Shown: one piece after another, positions 1-13,272 of the stretch | How positions within the stretch are numbered: the stretch's first letter is position 1 | Layout of the letters: the number at the start of each line of letters is the position of its first letter | Assembly: GCA_019454045.1 (NCBI GenBank) | Contig: SKCR01032776.1 | Coordinates: forward strand, 357,745-421,744 | DNA length: 64,000 nucleotides | From: Zanthoxylum bungeanum | Lineage: Eukaryota; Streptophyta; Magnoliopsida; Sapindales; Rutaceae | Direction of reading: 5' to 3' | The notes under the pieces: generated by a model | What the model was told of the DNA's origin: nothing | Database searches by the model: none | Seen by the model: the letters and a program-made list of their open reading frames with translations, nothing else | Position numbers and translations under genes: made by a program

Positions 1-1667
1 ACGATACCTTTTCGCTACAAGCCTAGCTTTATACGTTGGTATGTTGCCATTCATGTATGTCTTCCAAAAGACTTATATAGTACCAATAGGAACAATGCCT
101 TTCGGTACATCAACTAGTATCCAAACTTGGTTGGTATACATGGAATCCATTTCGGATATCATGGCATTTTGCCATAATAGGGAGTCGATACCTTGTATCA
201 CTACTTCATACGCAGTCATTTCATATTCCTCAATAAGATTGACATTTTTACGAGGTGAGATCAGAAACCCATACCCTAGGTTGTTTTCTGACTCTCTTCG
301 ACTTACGCGGTTCTTGTGTATTTGAATATTATTGGAATAGTTTCATCCTTGATGAACTATTTGTGTTCCATTAATGAATCGGTGCCAGAGACAATATTAC
401 TCTGATTTTCATCGAGTTTTACTTTCCTCCCACTTACCACTGCATATAGGTATTCCTCTTAGGAAAACCGCATGGCGAGCAACAATTATATTGTTCTCTT
501 GTGAGATGTATAAGTACTATACTTTTGATTTCCCTAGGATAACCTTTATTAGGCACTTATCCGATTTGGGTTATAGTTTGGTATCATCCAAACATATGCC
601 CAGCATACCCAAATCTCCAGGAATGAGAAAACCTAGTTTCTTTCCTGTTCATACCTAATATGAAATCTGTCAAACAGATTTTTTATGGAACCTTATTCAA
701 AATATGTTCTGCACTGTTAATGCATATCTGTTGAAGGAAATGGTAGTTCAGAGGGACTCATGATTAACCTTATCATGTCCAACAAGATTCGGTTTCTCTG
801 CTCGGACACACTGTCAAATTGACGTGTTCCGAGAGGAGTCCTCATTGAAAGAATACTATACTCTTTCAAGTATTAGAGAAACTTATTGCTTAAGTATTTT
901 CATCATGGTCTACCCATGATAGTTTTATACTTTAGCCGATCTGTTTGTCTATTTCGTGTCGAAACTCTAAAAGTTTCCGATTTGTGTTTCAAAAGAAACA
1001 CATAACCATAACGCGATGCCATATCCGTAAATTTCACGAAACATTCATATCCACCTCTAGCCTAGCTAGACATGGGCCAACTTACGTCACTATTAACGAG
1101 GGCTTACAGATCGGTGGCACTTACACTTTTACCAAGTAAAGGTGCTTTATGCACTTTGCCTAATAAACTAGATTCATAGACATTATTTGAATGAAATCAA
1201 ATTTGTCCTAGTATCCACTCTTCGAAAGTATGGATATACGAGTCTTGTTAATTGTGTCACAGACAACAATGCCACTTGTAAGTCTCAACTGATTTACTCA
1301 GTTTGAGCTATTTGTTTGTCATGTTATACGTTTGAGATTTATTTATGTTCAAAATATAAATACTTTTATTCACATCTAATGTGCTTATTTCAATATCGTC
1401 TTTATATAATAAAACACTTTAGTGTTCTAGAATATAAAGGTATATCCGCAACAGATTATACTCTGATATAGAGATAATATATCTAGTCAAACTAGTTACA
1501 TTAGTAATAGTTTCGTAATTTAAGTACACACCCGAAGGGTAGTTCCTAAACTTAGGTATCTACGGTTAAAACAGCGACTGTCGTCCCATTTCCGATTCGT
1601 AGATTAATCTCAACTGAAGTCAGTATCCTGCTAATAGCAGATTATACACACCAGTATATATGCATGT
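1..1667 (-). pseudogene. M0 pol remnant (RT N-terminus, integrase, protease), decayed
   Basis: Read on the minus strand this aligns by eye with the P1 pol from the RT N-terminal region (near 1) through the PERYGFLISPH linker (about 250-290), the integrase core and its HHCC finger, to the protease end (near 1667). No long frame survives. It shares derived wording with M2 and M3, such as gtaccaatagg and acaatgcctt near 80-110, where P1, P2 and M1 read differently, so M0 groups with the decayed M2/M3 lineage. It continues off the left edge. It is broken at 1667 by M1 and resumes at 21825, where the protease sequence continues after the catgt duplication. It encodes no working protein. Confidence 0.85.
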
Positions 1668-3586
1668 TGTTAGTGTTCCTAAAACATGCCAAGGATCTAA
1701 TAAACATGAAAACAAGTGATTAAGATCATTATAAGTTGCGGAAATACTTACAACGAACAGATTTGAGCTTTTAAAACTTGAGAAGAGAACTCCAAGTTCC
1801 AAGCTTAAAGTGTTGATTCCAACTCTTGAAGATGTTTCCCTATCACCTTTCTTGATCTTTGAAGTGCTAGCTAACTTGATTTTGCCAAAAAATCAATGAA
1901 ATGAAGAACAAGAAGCTCACGCCCAAGCCATGTGTTTCTAGGGTTTGTATTTTGTTCAAGTGTTACAAAATGAGAGAGAGAGATGCCTTTTCGTAAAAAC
2001 CAATTTACCCTTTTCACCTAAACAAGGTGGTTGGGTAAATGGTTTCACCAAAACCATTCCAAGGTGGTTGGAAAGTAAATGGTTTGGCATAAATGCCAAC
2101 TACCCTCCCAACTACCACATGTGAAGTGGGCCCCACAATTGAATTCAAAATCCAAATGTCTCTACGAACATTTACCGCGGCTCGGATCCATTTAATCAGA
2201 TTAAACGAACTTTCGTCACTAAATAATTAAATCTAATTTAATTAAATAACGATGCCTCGCAAATATATTACGAACGTCATTTACGAATTAATTCTAAATT
2301 AATTCGTTCGTTCGTATTAAAGTTCGACTTTAATTTCGTAATGAAATCCAATTCATATTAATATATCCGATATATTAATTTTAGCCCATACGAATAAATT
2401 AAATTGAAAAATCAAATTTAACTATTAAATTTATTTTACCGATTAATTCCAAATTAATCGCGTTCTCTCTCTTCCGAACACATTTAATCCCAAATTTAAT
2501 AAAGCTTCAATTAATCCCAATTAATTTTTTCTCTCTTAATTAATCCCAGATTAATTCTAATCGAGTCAACTGTCATCGGTGAATCTTTGGGAAGCGACCC
2601 AAGAGATCTCTGGATATGTTGGCAGTAAATCCGGTTATCGGACTATCCGATAAAGTGAGTACTCGTACCACGTGCTTGGTTGGCTTTTAGCAAAGCACCG
2701 TGCCTACCCAATTCTCCAGAAATATTCTTACTGGAATATATATAATCTATGTCAGGCGTAGTATACGTTGTATTGCGTATAGCGATCCAGTATATGATGT
2801 CATTAGCAAGGCCTGGGGCTGGAATAGTGTATGCCCCGTACGAAGCACATATCGGATATCAAGCAACTAGTCTCTTTGAATCAGATAATCATGACCTTGT
2901 CATATTATCTCGATGGTTGCAACACTATAGAGAACTAGTTCTGAATCCCTGCGTGATCATCATCTCCATATGTCTGAAGTGATACTTCCATCTTGACATC
3001 ACATCCAATACACTACGATTCTCAATAAACCTAGTAGAGGCGTACACAGAACCTGTTAAAGCCCTGGACGACCAAAACGAAAGTTTACCGATTATCGCAA
3101 ATACTAGCGATGCAAGTCTCAGGTTAAGACCAAATACACCTACCCTAAAGCGGACTCCCATAGACACATATACTTACTACCAATGGGATTCCGCGGGGTC
3201 TATCCAGAGCGAAGCTGTTTTTCATACCATCGGTAAAACACAACCTCATATCGCACTTGTATAAGTATCCAATACTTAAACATATGAGAACTGTACCGTT
3301 ATGCCCTCACAACACGCACAAGTGCAATACTAGTCTATTCCGCATTATCGATGTTCAGTCTCGATAATACTACGACTAGGGATATTTAATGATTAAACCT
3401 TTATGGATTGATACTGTCTCATATCATCTCAATCTGGAACTAATCATAAGGACTTCTACCATTTCTATATCAGAGTAAATAAATTACGAAACGGTAAAAG
3501 GCAATTTCATTACTACATAGTTAATTTTGTACAAAAACACAATGTCTTTTACAAACAGTGACGCTATGGGTCATAATTGTCTAACA
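1668..3586 (-). repeat. M1 3' LTR (1,919 bp)
   Basis: It begins tgttagtgttcct and ends gtctaaca, and is followed on the right by the complement of a polypurine tract (atctcccacttggc) and the pol C-terminus, which fixes it as the 3' LTR of a minus-strand element. Its partner is 19881-21819. Perfect short hairpins occur at about 2360-2460, for example a 10-bp stem ATTAATATAT/ATATATTAAT, in the same array seen in the P1 LTR. Confidence 0.93.
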
Positions 3587-3600
3587 ATCTCCCACTTGGC
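3587..3600 (-). other. M1 polypurine tract
   Basis: On the minus strand this reads gccaagtgggagat directly before the 3' LTR. This is the plus-strand primer site, with the same wording as in P1, M2 and M3. The pol stop codon lies immediately upstream. Confidence 0.8.
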
Positions 3601-5345
3601 CTATAGTCAGTCACTCAAGCATCTAACTCCTGAACTATGTATATGTTTCTCAAACTTCTGTTGTGAAATAGCTTTCGTCAGTGGATCTGCAATGTTATCA
3701 TCTGATGCGACCTTCTCGATCTTCACATCGCCACGATGTATGATCTCACGAATCAGATGGAAACGTCGAAGAACATGCTTGGATCATTGATGAGACCGCG
3801 GTTCCTTAGCCTGCGCTATAGCCCCGTTATTGTCACAATACAATGGAACGGGATCAACTGCTAACGGAACTACTCCTAAACCAATTAGGAATTTACGGAT
3901 CCAAACTGCCTCTTTTGTTGCTTCAGCTGCTGCAATATACTCCGCTTCTGTTGTTGAATCGGTAACAGTCTCTTGCTTGGAAGATTTCCAACTTACTGCT
4001 CCGTTTTTCAAACATAATATGTACCCGGATTGCGACTTAGAGTCGTCTTTTTCAGTTTTTGGAAACTTGCATCGGTATACACAGTTACCTCAAGTTCTCC
4101 ATCTCCATAAACTAAGAAAGCATCCTTAGTTCGTCTAAGATACTTAAGGTTGTTCTTAACCGCCATCCAGTGACCATCACCTGGATCGGCCTGATAACGA
4201 CTACACATGCTTAAAGCATACGAGACATCAGGTCGCGTACATATCATGGCATACATGATCGGTATCCGAATGCAGAGGCGAACGGTATCCGACTCATGTT
4301 GTTTCTCTCATCTTGAGTTTTAGGACACATGTCCTTAGATAGAGTGATGCCATGTGACACTGGTAACAGTCCCCTCTTAGACTGATCCATGTTGAATTTG
4401 TTCAACACTTTGTCAATGTACGTGCTCTAGGAGAGTCCAAGCAGCTTTCTAGATCTATCCCGGTAGATCTTTATTCCTAGAATATAGGCTGCTTCTCCCA
4501 GTTCTTTCATGGAGAATTTTAATGAAAGCCAAGCCTTCACCGATGTTAACACGGGAATTTCATTGCCTATAAGCAATACATCGTCAACGTAAAGGATAAT
4601 AAAAGTCACTGCTCTCCGACTAACCTTCTTGTATACACAAGTATCATCTTCATTTTGAATAAAATCATATTATTTTATGATCACATCAAAATGTTGGTTC
4701 CATGACCGCGATGCTTGCTTCAGTCCATAAATGGACCGATTTAACTTACAAACCTTGTTTGCAAGTTTAGGCACGATAAAACCGTCAGGCTGTTGCATAT
4801 AAACATCCTCCAAAAAGTTTCTGTTAATGAAAGCGGTTTTAACGTCCATCTGCCATATCTCGTAATCGAAATATGCAGCAATAGCAAGCATTATCCGAAT
4901 GGATTTAATCATGGCAACGGGTAAGAAAGTTTCGTCGTAATCGACACCATGTCGTTGACGATACCCCTTCGCTACAAGCCTAGCTTTGTACATTTGTACG
5001 TTGCCATCCATGTAGGTCTTCTTCTTGAAGACCCATTTGCATCCAATAGGCTTTACGCCTTCTGGTGCATCAACCAGTGTCCAAACTTGGTTGGTATACA
5101 TGGAATCCATTTCGGACATCATGGCTTCTTGCCATAAAGCGGAATGGATATCTTGTATCGCTTCCCCATACGTAGCCGGTTCAGTATCCTTAATGAGATT
5201 AATATCTACATGAGGTGAGATTAGAAACCCATACCTCTCAGGTTGTATCATGACTCTCTCCGACCTACGCGGTCCTTGTGTAATAGAAGATTATGGTACA
5301 GTCTCATCCCGGATGGACTGTTCTTGTTCCGTTGAGGATTATATG
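3601..5345 (-). pseudogene. M1 pol C-terminal part: reverse transcriptase and RNase H, broken
   Basis: Open stretches run 5251-4670 (193 aa, starting in the PERYGFLISPHVDIN linker, with QMDVKTAF of RT), 4609-4427 (YVDDVLLIGN, the RT catalytic motif), 4256-4008 and 4011-3784 (RNase H, with STTEAEYIAA and LYCDNNGAIA). Breaks include a frameshift near 4670, Gln to TAG at 4427, Arg to TGA at 3784 and Trp to TGA two codons before the normal end. The family role is copying genomic RNA into DNA in cytoplasmic virus-like particles. M2 is inserted at 5350, between the RT linker and the integrase C-terminus, and the reading resumes at 15435. Confidence 0.9.
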
Positions 5346-5350
5346 CCAGG

Positions 5351-7479
5351 TGTTGAGTTCTAATATAGGTCCCAAGAATCATGAAATCAAGCAAGAAATT
5401 CGTATGAACACATCAAAGGAGTAAGGCGGAAACATAACTCACATTGAACGGTTTTGGATGCGAAGAACAAGATGCGTTTTTGCCTCCCTCAAAGTCACGG
5501 CAGCAGCTCTCCAAGGCAGTGGGCTGCTCGGTTTTGATGGTGGTGGTCTCCTCCATGATCGGCCATTGATGACCTCCATTGAAGCTCCAAGCTTCAAGCT
5601 CCAAAAATGATTCCAAGCTCATAAATTCGTTTCCCTATCACCATAGTATAACCCAAGGTGTGTGCCAGCACTCTTTCCTCTTCATTATTCTCGCCAAAAC
5701 TGCAGAAAAAGGAGTAAGAATTCGGCTCCAAGCCGTGAGAGGGAGAGAAGAGAAAGAGAGGGAAAATGGGTTTCATAGAAAACGTAAAACCCTAAAAATG
5801 TGAATAAAATCAAGAGAGAGAGAAAGTGTAAATGCTTTTTATATTTTCCAAAATTTAATAAAAGCATTTACCACCTTTTACTTTCAAAAAGCAAAGTCAA
5901 AAGGTCAAAAGCAAAAAGCAAAAATGCTTTTCCATCACCTATCACTTTTTACTATTCACATCAAGTTACTTTAATAAAGTGACAACATGTAAAGTCACAT
6001 CACATCACTCAAAGTGACAAGTGATTTGACAATTGATGCGACTAGCGATTTGACGCTTGATGTGACTTGCGTGCCGCGCTCGAATTCGAAATGTGAATGC
6101 GCTCGCAATCACTCTCTGGCTCGGGTTCACTAATTCCAAATTAACGAATTTTCCGTCGCGTCGTAATTAAATGATTACGCCTAGCGAAATCACTATTCAC
6201 GTCGCTAACGAATTAATTCAAAATTAATCGTTCTCTCTCTTTAATTAATATTTTATCCCAGATAAAATATCTTCGTAATTAACCCAGATTAATTTTCTCT
6301 CTCTTCGAATTAATCCCAGATTAATTCTATCTCTCTCTTCTAATTAATCCCAGATTAATTTTCTCTCTCTTCGAATTAATCCCAGATTAATTCTATCTCT
6401 CTCTTCTAATTAATCCCAAATTAATAAAGTGTGAGTTATACATCATCGGTGAATCTTCGGGAAGGGACCCATGAGATCTCAGGATATGTTGGCAGTAAAT
6501 CGGGTCGTCGGACTATCCGAACACGTAAGTACCTCGTACTACGTTTATAGCGATTTACAAAACAAGGTTGGCTTCTAGCAAAGCGCCATGCCTACCCAAT
6601 TCTCCAGAAATATTCTTACAGGAATATATAGATCTGTATCAAGCGTAGTATACCGTAGTATTGTGTATATCAGCCCAGTATCGGATAGTCACGTGCTAGG
6701 GCTGGGGCTGGATAAGTGTCTGCACCGTCCGAAGCACATGTCGGATGTCTGGTAACTAGTCTCTATAATCGGATATACATGACCTTGTCATAATATCCCG
6801 ATGGCTGGCCAGCACTTAAGTGCACTAATACCGTATCCTGCGTGACATCATCTCCACTATGACTGGAGTGATACTTCCGTCTTGACATCACACCCAATAC
6901 ACTACGACTCTCTGATAACCCATAAGTGGTGTACGCAGAACGGGTTAAAGCCCTGTACCACCAAGACCAAAGTCTATCGATTATCGTAAGTATTAGCGAT
7001 GTAAGTCTCAGGTTAAGACTATACACACCTACCTTGATTTCGGCCTCCCATAGACACATAGTCATAATACCAATGGGATTCCGAGGGGTCTATCCAGAGC
7101 GAAGTTGTTTCTCGTACCATCGGTGAAACACGACCTCCTATCGCACTTGCATAAGTATCCAATACTTATATATATGAGAACTATGCCGTTGTGCCCTCAC
7201 AACGTGCACAAGTGCAATACTAGCCTATTCTGCATTATCGATGTCCAGTCTCGATAATACTCCGGCTAGGGATATTTAATGATTAAACCTTTAGGGACTG
7301 ATACTATCTCATATCATTCTCAGTCCAGGAACTAATCATAGGGGACCTCTTTCATTTATATATCTAAGGTGATCTAATCACAAATGATGAGAGTACAATC
7401 TCCTTTGTCACATAGTTAATTTGTACAACAACACCGTGATCTGTACAAATAGTGACGCTATGGGTCATTTTGTCCAACA
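5351..7479 (-). repeat. M2 3' LTR (2,129 bp)
   Basis: It begins tgttgagttctaat and ends ttttgtccaaca, followed by the polypurine-tract complement. Compared with the partner LTR it has lost about 97 bp near 6225, between two aaattaat repeats, and has gained a 66-bp tandem copy at about 6305-6424. Both changes fall in the hairpin array. A minus-strand TATAAAAA at 5843-5836 is a candidate core promoter. Confidence 0.93.
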
Positions 7480-7493
7480 ATCTCCCACTTGGC
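7480..7493 (-). other. M2 polypurine tract
   Basis: Minus-strand gccaagtgggagat directly precedes the 3' LTR. It is intact although the adjoining pol is ruined, as expected if cis signals stayed under selection. Confidence 0.8.
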
Positions 7494-10120
7494 CTATAGC
7501 CAGTCACTCGAGTGTCTAACACCCGAACTATGTACGGTTGGCTCAAACTGCTGAGAAATGCTTTCGTCAGCGGATTTGCATGATTATCATCTTGATGCGA
7601 TTTATTCGACCATCACATCGCCACGATGTATGATCCGAATGAATCAGATAAGTATCTAAGTATGTATCTGGATCGTTGATGAGACCATTAATTCTTTAGC
7701 CTGTGCTGACGCCTAGCTCAGCTGCTAACAGAACTATATCTAATCTAATTAGATTTGTATTAACCCAAATAACTTCTATTGTTGCTTCAGCTGCAACAAC
7801 AACCCGCATTTGTTGTTTATTCGGTAACAGTATCTTGCTTGGAAGATTTCCAGCTCACTGTACCGTTCTTCAAACTATATAGTACCGTTTGCGACTTTTA
7901 GTCGTCATTATCGGTTATAGGAAACTTGCTACAGTGACCCCAGTCACTTCAAGTTCTCCTTCTCCATAGACTAAGACAACATCCTTAGTTCTCTAAGATA
8001 CTAACGGATGTTCTTAATATTAATCCAGTGACTATCACTCGGATTGGCCTGTTTGTGATCCATATGCTCAAAGCGTATGATACACCAGGTCTCGTACATT
8101 TTTCAATGTACGGTTTCTATGAGAGTATTTCGAAAGCCAAGCTTTCGCCGATATTTTTTTTTGGGAATATCATTTCCAAGAAATGACGTATTATCATTAT
8201 TTTATAGGACATCCACTATCAGTGCGCTCCCACTAACCTCCTTATATACACAAGAATTATTTTCGTTTTGAATTAAATCGTACACATTATGATTATATCA
8301 AAACGATAATTCCAAGAACCTAATGCTTGCTTCAATCCAATGGATCGAATAACCTGCATTATCCAAATGGATTTACCGTGGCAACAGGTAAAAGGTTGAA
8401 TCGTAATCAACACAATGTTGATAACGATACCTTTCCGTTAAAAGCCTAGCTTTATAAGCTGGATGTTCGTCATCCATGTATGTCTTCCTAGAAGACATAT
8501 AGTACCAATAGGCACAATGCCTTGTGGTACATCAACTAGTATCCAAACTGGTTGATATACATGGAATCCATTTCAGATTACATGACACTTTGCCATAATT
8601 AGGTAGTTGATACCTTGTATCACTTCCTCATACGTAGTCAGTTAGTATTCCTCAATAAGATAGACATCTTTATGAGGTGCGATCAGAAACCCATACCCCA
8701 GGTTGTTTTCTGACTCTATCCGACCTACGCGGTTCTTGTGTATTCGAAGATTAATGGTAATAGTCTCATCCTGGATGAACTATTCTTGTTCCATTAAGAT
8801 TCAGTGCCTTGAACAGTATTACTCTGATTTTCATCGAGTTATACTATCCTCCCACTTACCACTGCATATCGGTATTCCTCTCAGGAAAACCGTATGGTGA
8901 GTAACAATCTAATTGTTCTCTTGTGAGGTGTATAAGTATAATACTTATGGTATCCCTAGGATAACCTACATTTGGCACTTATTCTATTTGGGTTTTAGTT
9001 TGGTATCATCCAAACATATGCCTAGCATACCCAAATTATCAATAATGAGAAACCCGGTTTCTTTCCCGTTCATATCTAATATGATATCTGTTAACAGATT
9101 ATTATGGAATCTTATTCAAAATAAGTTTCTACACTGTTTAAAGCTTATCCGTTGAAGGAAATGGTAGCTCAGAGCGACTCGTGATTAACCTTATTATGTC
9201 TAACACAATTCGGTTAATCCGTTCGGAACACAACCGTCAAACTGACGTATTCCGGGAGGAGTCTTATTTGAAAGAATACTATACTCTTCATATATATACT
9301 AGAAATTTATTGCTTAAGTATTTTCTATTACAGTCTTACCATGACGGTTTAATACTTTAGCCGATCTGTTTATCTATTTCGTGTCGAAACTGTAAAAGTT
9401 TCTGATTTGTGTTCTTCAAAAGAAACACATAACCATACGCGATGCCACATCCGTAAAGGTCACGAAATATTCATATCCATATCTAGCCTAGCTAGACATG
9501 GGCCCACTTTATTCACTATGAAGTAGGGCTAACAGATCGGTGGCATTTACACTTTTACCAAGTAAATAGTGTTTTAGGCACTTTGCCCAAATAGACTAGA
9601 TTCGTAGACTTTATTTGAATAGAATCAAATCAGTCCTAGTACCCGCTCTTCAAAAGTACGGATATACGATTCTTGTTAGTAGTGTCCCTGACAACTATGC
9701 CACAATTAAGTTTCTTAACTGATCAAATCAATTGAGCTATTTATTTGTCATGTTATATATTTGAGATATTATTTATATTCAAAATAAATCCTGTTATTCA
9801 CATCTAATGTGTTTATCTCAATATCATCTTTTATAATGAAACACTTTAGTGTTCTAGAATATAAAGGTACACCCGCAGCGGGTTATACGCGATATAGAGA
9901 TAATATTTCTAGTCAAACTAGATACATTATAACAGTTTCCTAATTTACGTACTAACCCGAAGGTAGTTCCTAAATTCAGGTATCTACGGTTAAAACATCG
10001 ACTTTCGTCCTGTTTCCAATTCGCAGATAAATCTCTATTGAAGTCAGTATCCTGTTCAAAACAGATTCTGAACATCAATATATTTTATGTACCACACTAA
10101 GTATTTAAAATCCAATTTCA
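7494..10120 (-). pseudogene. M2 pol remnant, extensively decayed
   Basis: The order from left to right is RNase H (about 7494-7880), RT (7880-8500), the linker (near 8680-8700), integrase (8800-9750) and protease (9850-10100). Residual protein similarity is visible only in short pieces, such as SSLTRNIISIS at the protease end (about 9890-9930). About 26 nt covering the RNase H LYCDNNGA block are missing near 7705-7720, and the RT YVDD segment is not recognisable near 8180-8220. M3 carries the same RNase H deletion. No function is expected. Confidence 0.85.
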
Positions 10121-10400
10121 ATACTAGTTGTGAACATAATTATGACAATCATATTTGAAGTCAGAGCCTTGCTCGTCTTCTATTCCTTCTTAGGATATGT
10201 CATTTATCTTCCCAGAAGATTATAATGATTTTGCCTTTGCCTGTTTCAACATTCCAGAAGCCTTTGGCCAAGCCTCGTGTTTCTGGAATATCGAATTAAA
10301 GTGCGCCTTGCGCTACAAGCTTAATATATATTATTTTATCAAATAAAATAATCTATTAATTTCCAGGACCATCCTGAAACTTTATTCCCAATTTGAAAAT
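10121..10400 (-). pseudogene. M2 gag remnant, mostly deleted
   Basis: Only about 280 bp lie between the protease remnant and the leader, against about 830 bp of gag in P1. Pieces of the basic region before the zinc knuckle can be matched to M1 (cagaagcctttggcc, gtgcgccttgcgct). The CCHC knuckle and the N-terminal two thirds are gone. It cannot make a capsid protein. Confidence 0.7.
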
Positions 10401-13258
10401 TAAACCATTTAAACACATTTCCCCAGGATTATGTTTTAAATGTCAATCTTTCAATTATATCTTGATTCTAATAGTCGAACTATTTAATCAACGATTTGTG
10501 GTACTATTTATTATAATGATTATAATAGTCCAACTATATAATCAAATATATTCTAAATTAATTAACCTCAATTACATTGATTACTATAATCCAATTATAA
10601 AATCAACTGTAAACTGAAAATTAATTCAAATATATTGATTATATATAATTTATAAATAATATATCCAATTATATATAATCAAATATAATACAGTCCATTA
10701 AAACAACAATTTAAATATTAGTCCAACTAACATTTAATCTAACGACGAAATAATTTGAATGAGCACGTATGGCGAGTAATTGAACGAGTATTGCAAATTC
10801 AATTCTTGCCTCCCACTATTTTTTGGCGAGCCTCTAACCCTCTGTCGAGTACTCGGGAAACCGTGTTTCCTAGTGGGCTAGGATCCCGTTAAATATCACA
10901 CAATCTTGACTTTGGCCAACAAATTGTATGATAATTAACTAGGTAGATCTCGAAGATCAATTGGATCTCATCCAACTCCTAGATCCAGTAGGTGGACATC
11001 CAAGTCCCAAACATATATCTTATATATGCCTATACATCGAATGTATACCCTAACCTTTTTCCTTGAATCAACTAGGCCTTGGCTTTGGCACAACAAACCT
11101 AGTGATCCCGTCAAGCGCGGACCCATTGACATGGAAGCTTCGTAATCAATGTCAATGGACAAGAAGTGGTCTTGACTTTGGCCAACACCACAACTTGGAC
11201 ACGACACCGATATGGAACAAAGCCTCGTGATTAAAACACATCTTCGACGGACAAGGGCTTGACTTTGGCCAACAACCCCTGCCAATCTCGGATCTTGAGC
11301 AAGAATCACTCAATGGAAGGAAAATAAACGCTTGATATATAACGAAGGTTTTTCGCGTGCAAATTGGCTACCAATTTAATTATCTTTATTAAGGTCTCAT
11401 CATCATACACCCTTAAACATGCATTCTAAACACATAATAAAGCGCATATGAAATAAAATAATAATGATATGCGGATGGATACTTTACATTGATCCTAGAT
11501 CAAATCTCTCATTTTCTCTCTCCAAAGCTAGCACATGTATTTACTTCTACCTGTTACACTACACTTCTAAAGAAACCTCATTTACATTGAGGGGAATAGG
11601 TGAGAAGAGAATACAAAGAGTATAGAGGTGAAAAGGCTGGACACGCAGGTCCAATTTAATAAATCAAATTTATTACAATTTCCAAAATTGTCCCACCCGA
11701 CTAATATCCATCTGATATACATTATTCATGCATCGCAACCATGTATTCATACAAGCATGTTATCAATCAATCAAATCCAATTAATTAATCTGATAATTAG
11801 TGATCATCCATGTTCAAACAACGATTTGATTTTTGCTCGAGTCAAACTCGTTTTGCGAATAAGTACTCAAAGTACGAATTCTCGAATTAAATTAAACTAC
11901 ATAATTAAATCCAATTTAATACGCATTTAATTCTAATTCACTATTTAATTCCAAATTAAATATTACACTTTTATTAATGAACCTTTACGACTTAAATTCC
12001 AAATTTAATCGCAACGGGTCTCAAAGCCCGATTAACATCTAATGTTTTACTTAATTAAAGTCCAATGGGCTTTTAATTAATTTCTATAAGGCGTGGACTT
12101 TTGGTCAACTCGGGTCAAACCAAATAACCAAAATCCAATCCGGGAGTTACCTCATAAGCCTTTAAATTAATTTTGGCCCATTAGGCCCAATTAAATAATT
12201 AAGGTCCATTAAGTCATAATTGGACTTTATGGATACGGTTTTAGGCCCAATTGGATCCAACCAAATTGCCTAAACTCAACTTTGTACAACAAAGCCCAAA
12301 AGCCCAATTACAACCTTTAAGGCCCATTTTCCAAAATAAGCCCAATTAATTAACTTATAAAATTCTAAATTCCATAATTAATTAACCTATGTGTAATACA
12401 CAATTAACCACCCAATTAATATTTCTAAAACATCAATTAGCATACTTAATCATGCACTTTAACATTAATTAGTGTCCAACACAATTTATTAAAATCAAAC
12501 CCAATTTACATGCTTTTGTTCTCGGCAATTAGGGGTTTTCCAATCCGATTCGGTTTCAATCCAATTGAATCCACAATCATCATTTCCCAAATCAATTCAA
12601 TTCATCCAATGAATTAAAATCAAAAACAACAATGAATTTCAAATTCAATTGAATTCGGCCAAGCCACTTTAATTTGGGAAAAAGTTCCAAATCAAAATTC
12701 AATCAAATTGAACTTCAAAACAACATTACCCATTGTTTTAAGTCATCCATGATCAAACAAACAAAATCACCAAGAAATTTAGGGTTCTTTAATTTCGACC
12801 AACATAAGCAATTTGGGGAAATTTGTTCCAAACACAATTTCAACAAATTGATCCAATCAATCTTAAATTAAACATACTTTAAGCATTCTCATTCATCCAA
12901 TTTCACAAAATATGCTCAAAATCAAGTTTACCCAAATTTGTCACTTTATGCCAACATAAAAAATTGGGGAATTTGTTCCAACATAATTTCTTCTTCAAAT
13001 TGATCCAATCAATCATTAATTCATCAACATTTAAGCATACTTAATCAATCAATTTAATCAAATCATGCTTCAATTGATTTTACCCAATTTGTCATGCCCA
13101 AAATTTAGGGAAAATTGAATCCAATCCAATTTCATGAAATTGATCATACACAACTTCAATTCAACCTCATTCAAGCATACTTCATCAAACAATTCAACCA
13201 AATCATGCCTAAATCGAGTTTACCCAATTTTAACCCTAACTTTTTCATGCTTGATAAT
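10401..13258 (-). other. M2 5' untranslated leader
   Basis: About 2.9 kb with no supported gene. On the minus strand it holds the family leader signals: cttgactttggccaa repeats near 10905, 11190 and 11260, with a variant near 11090; the conserved hairpin block at 11569-11660; and TGGGCY-rich sequence at about 12040-12340. An AT-rich stretch at 10440-10680 repeats the theme atagtccaactat and is shared with M3 but absent from M0, M1, P1 and P2. Small open frames here have no family match. Confidence 0.75.
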
Positions 13259-13271
13259 AGCTCTGATACCA
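13259..13271 (-). other. M2 primer binding site (initiator Met-tRNA type)
   Basis: Minus-strand TGGTATCAGAGCT, one base from the usual plant copia site TGGTATCAGAGCC, separated from the 5' LTR by one base. This is where minus-strand DNA synthesis would start. Confidence 0.85.
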
Positions 13272-13272
13272 T

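Noticed and set aside
11628..11930. 100-residue frame in the M2 leader
   Set aside because: AT-rich leader, not kept as a frame in the other leaders.
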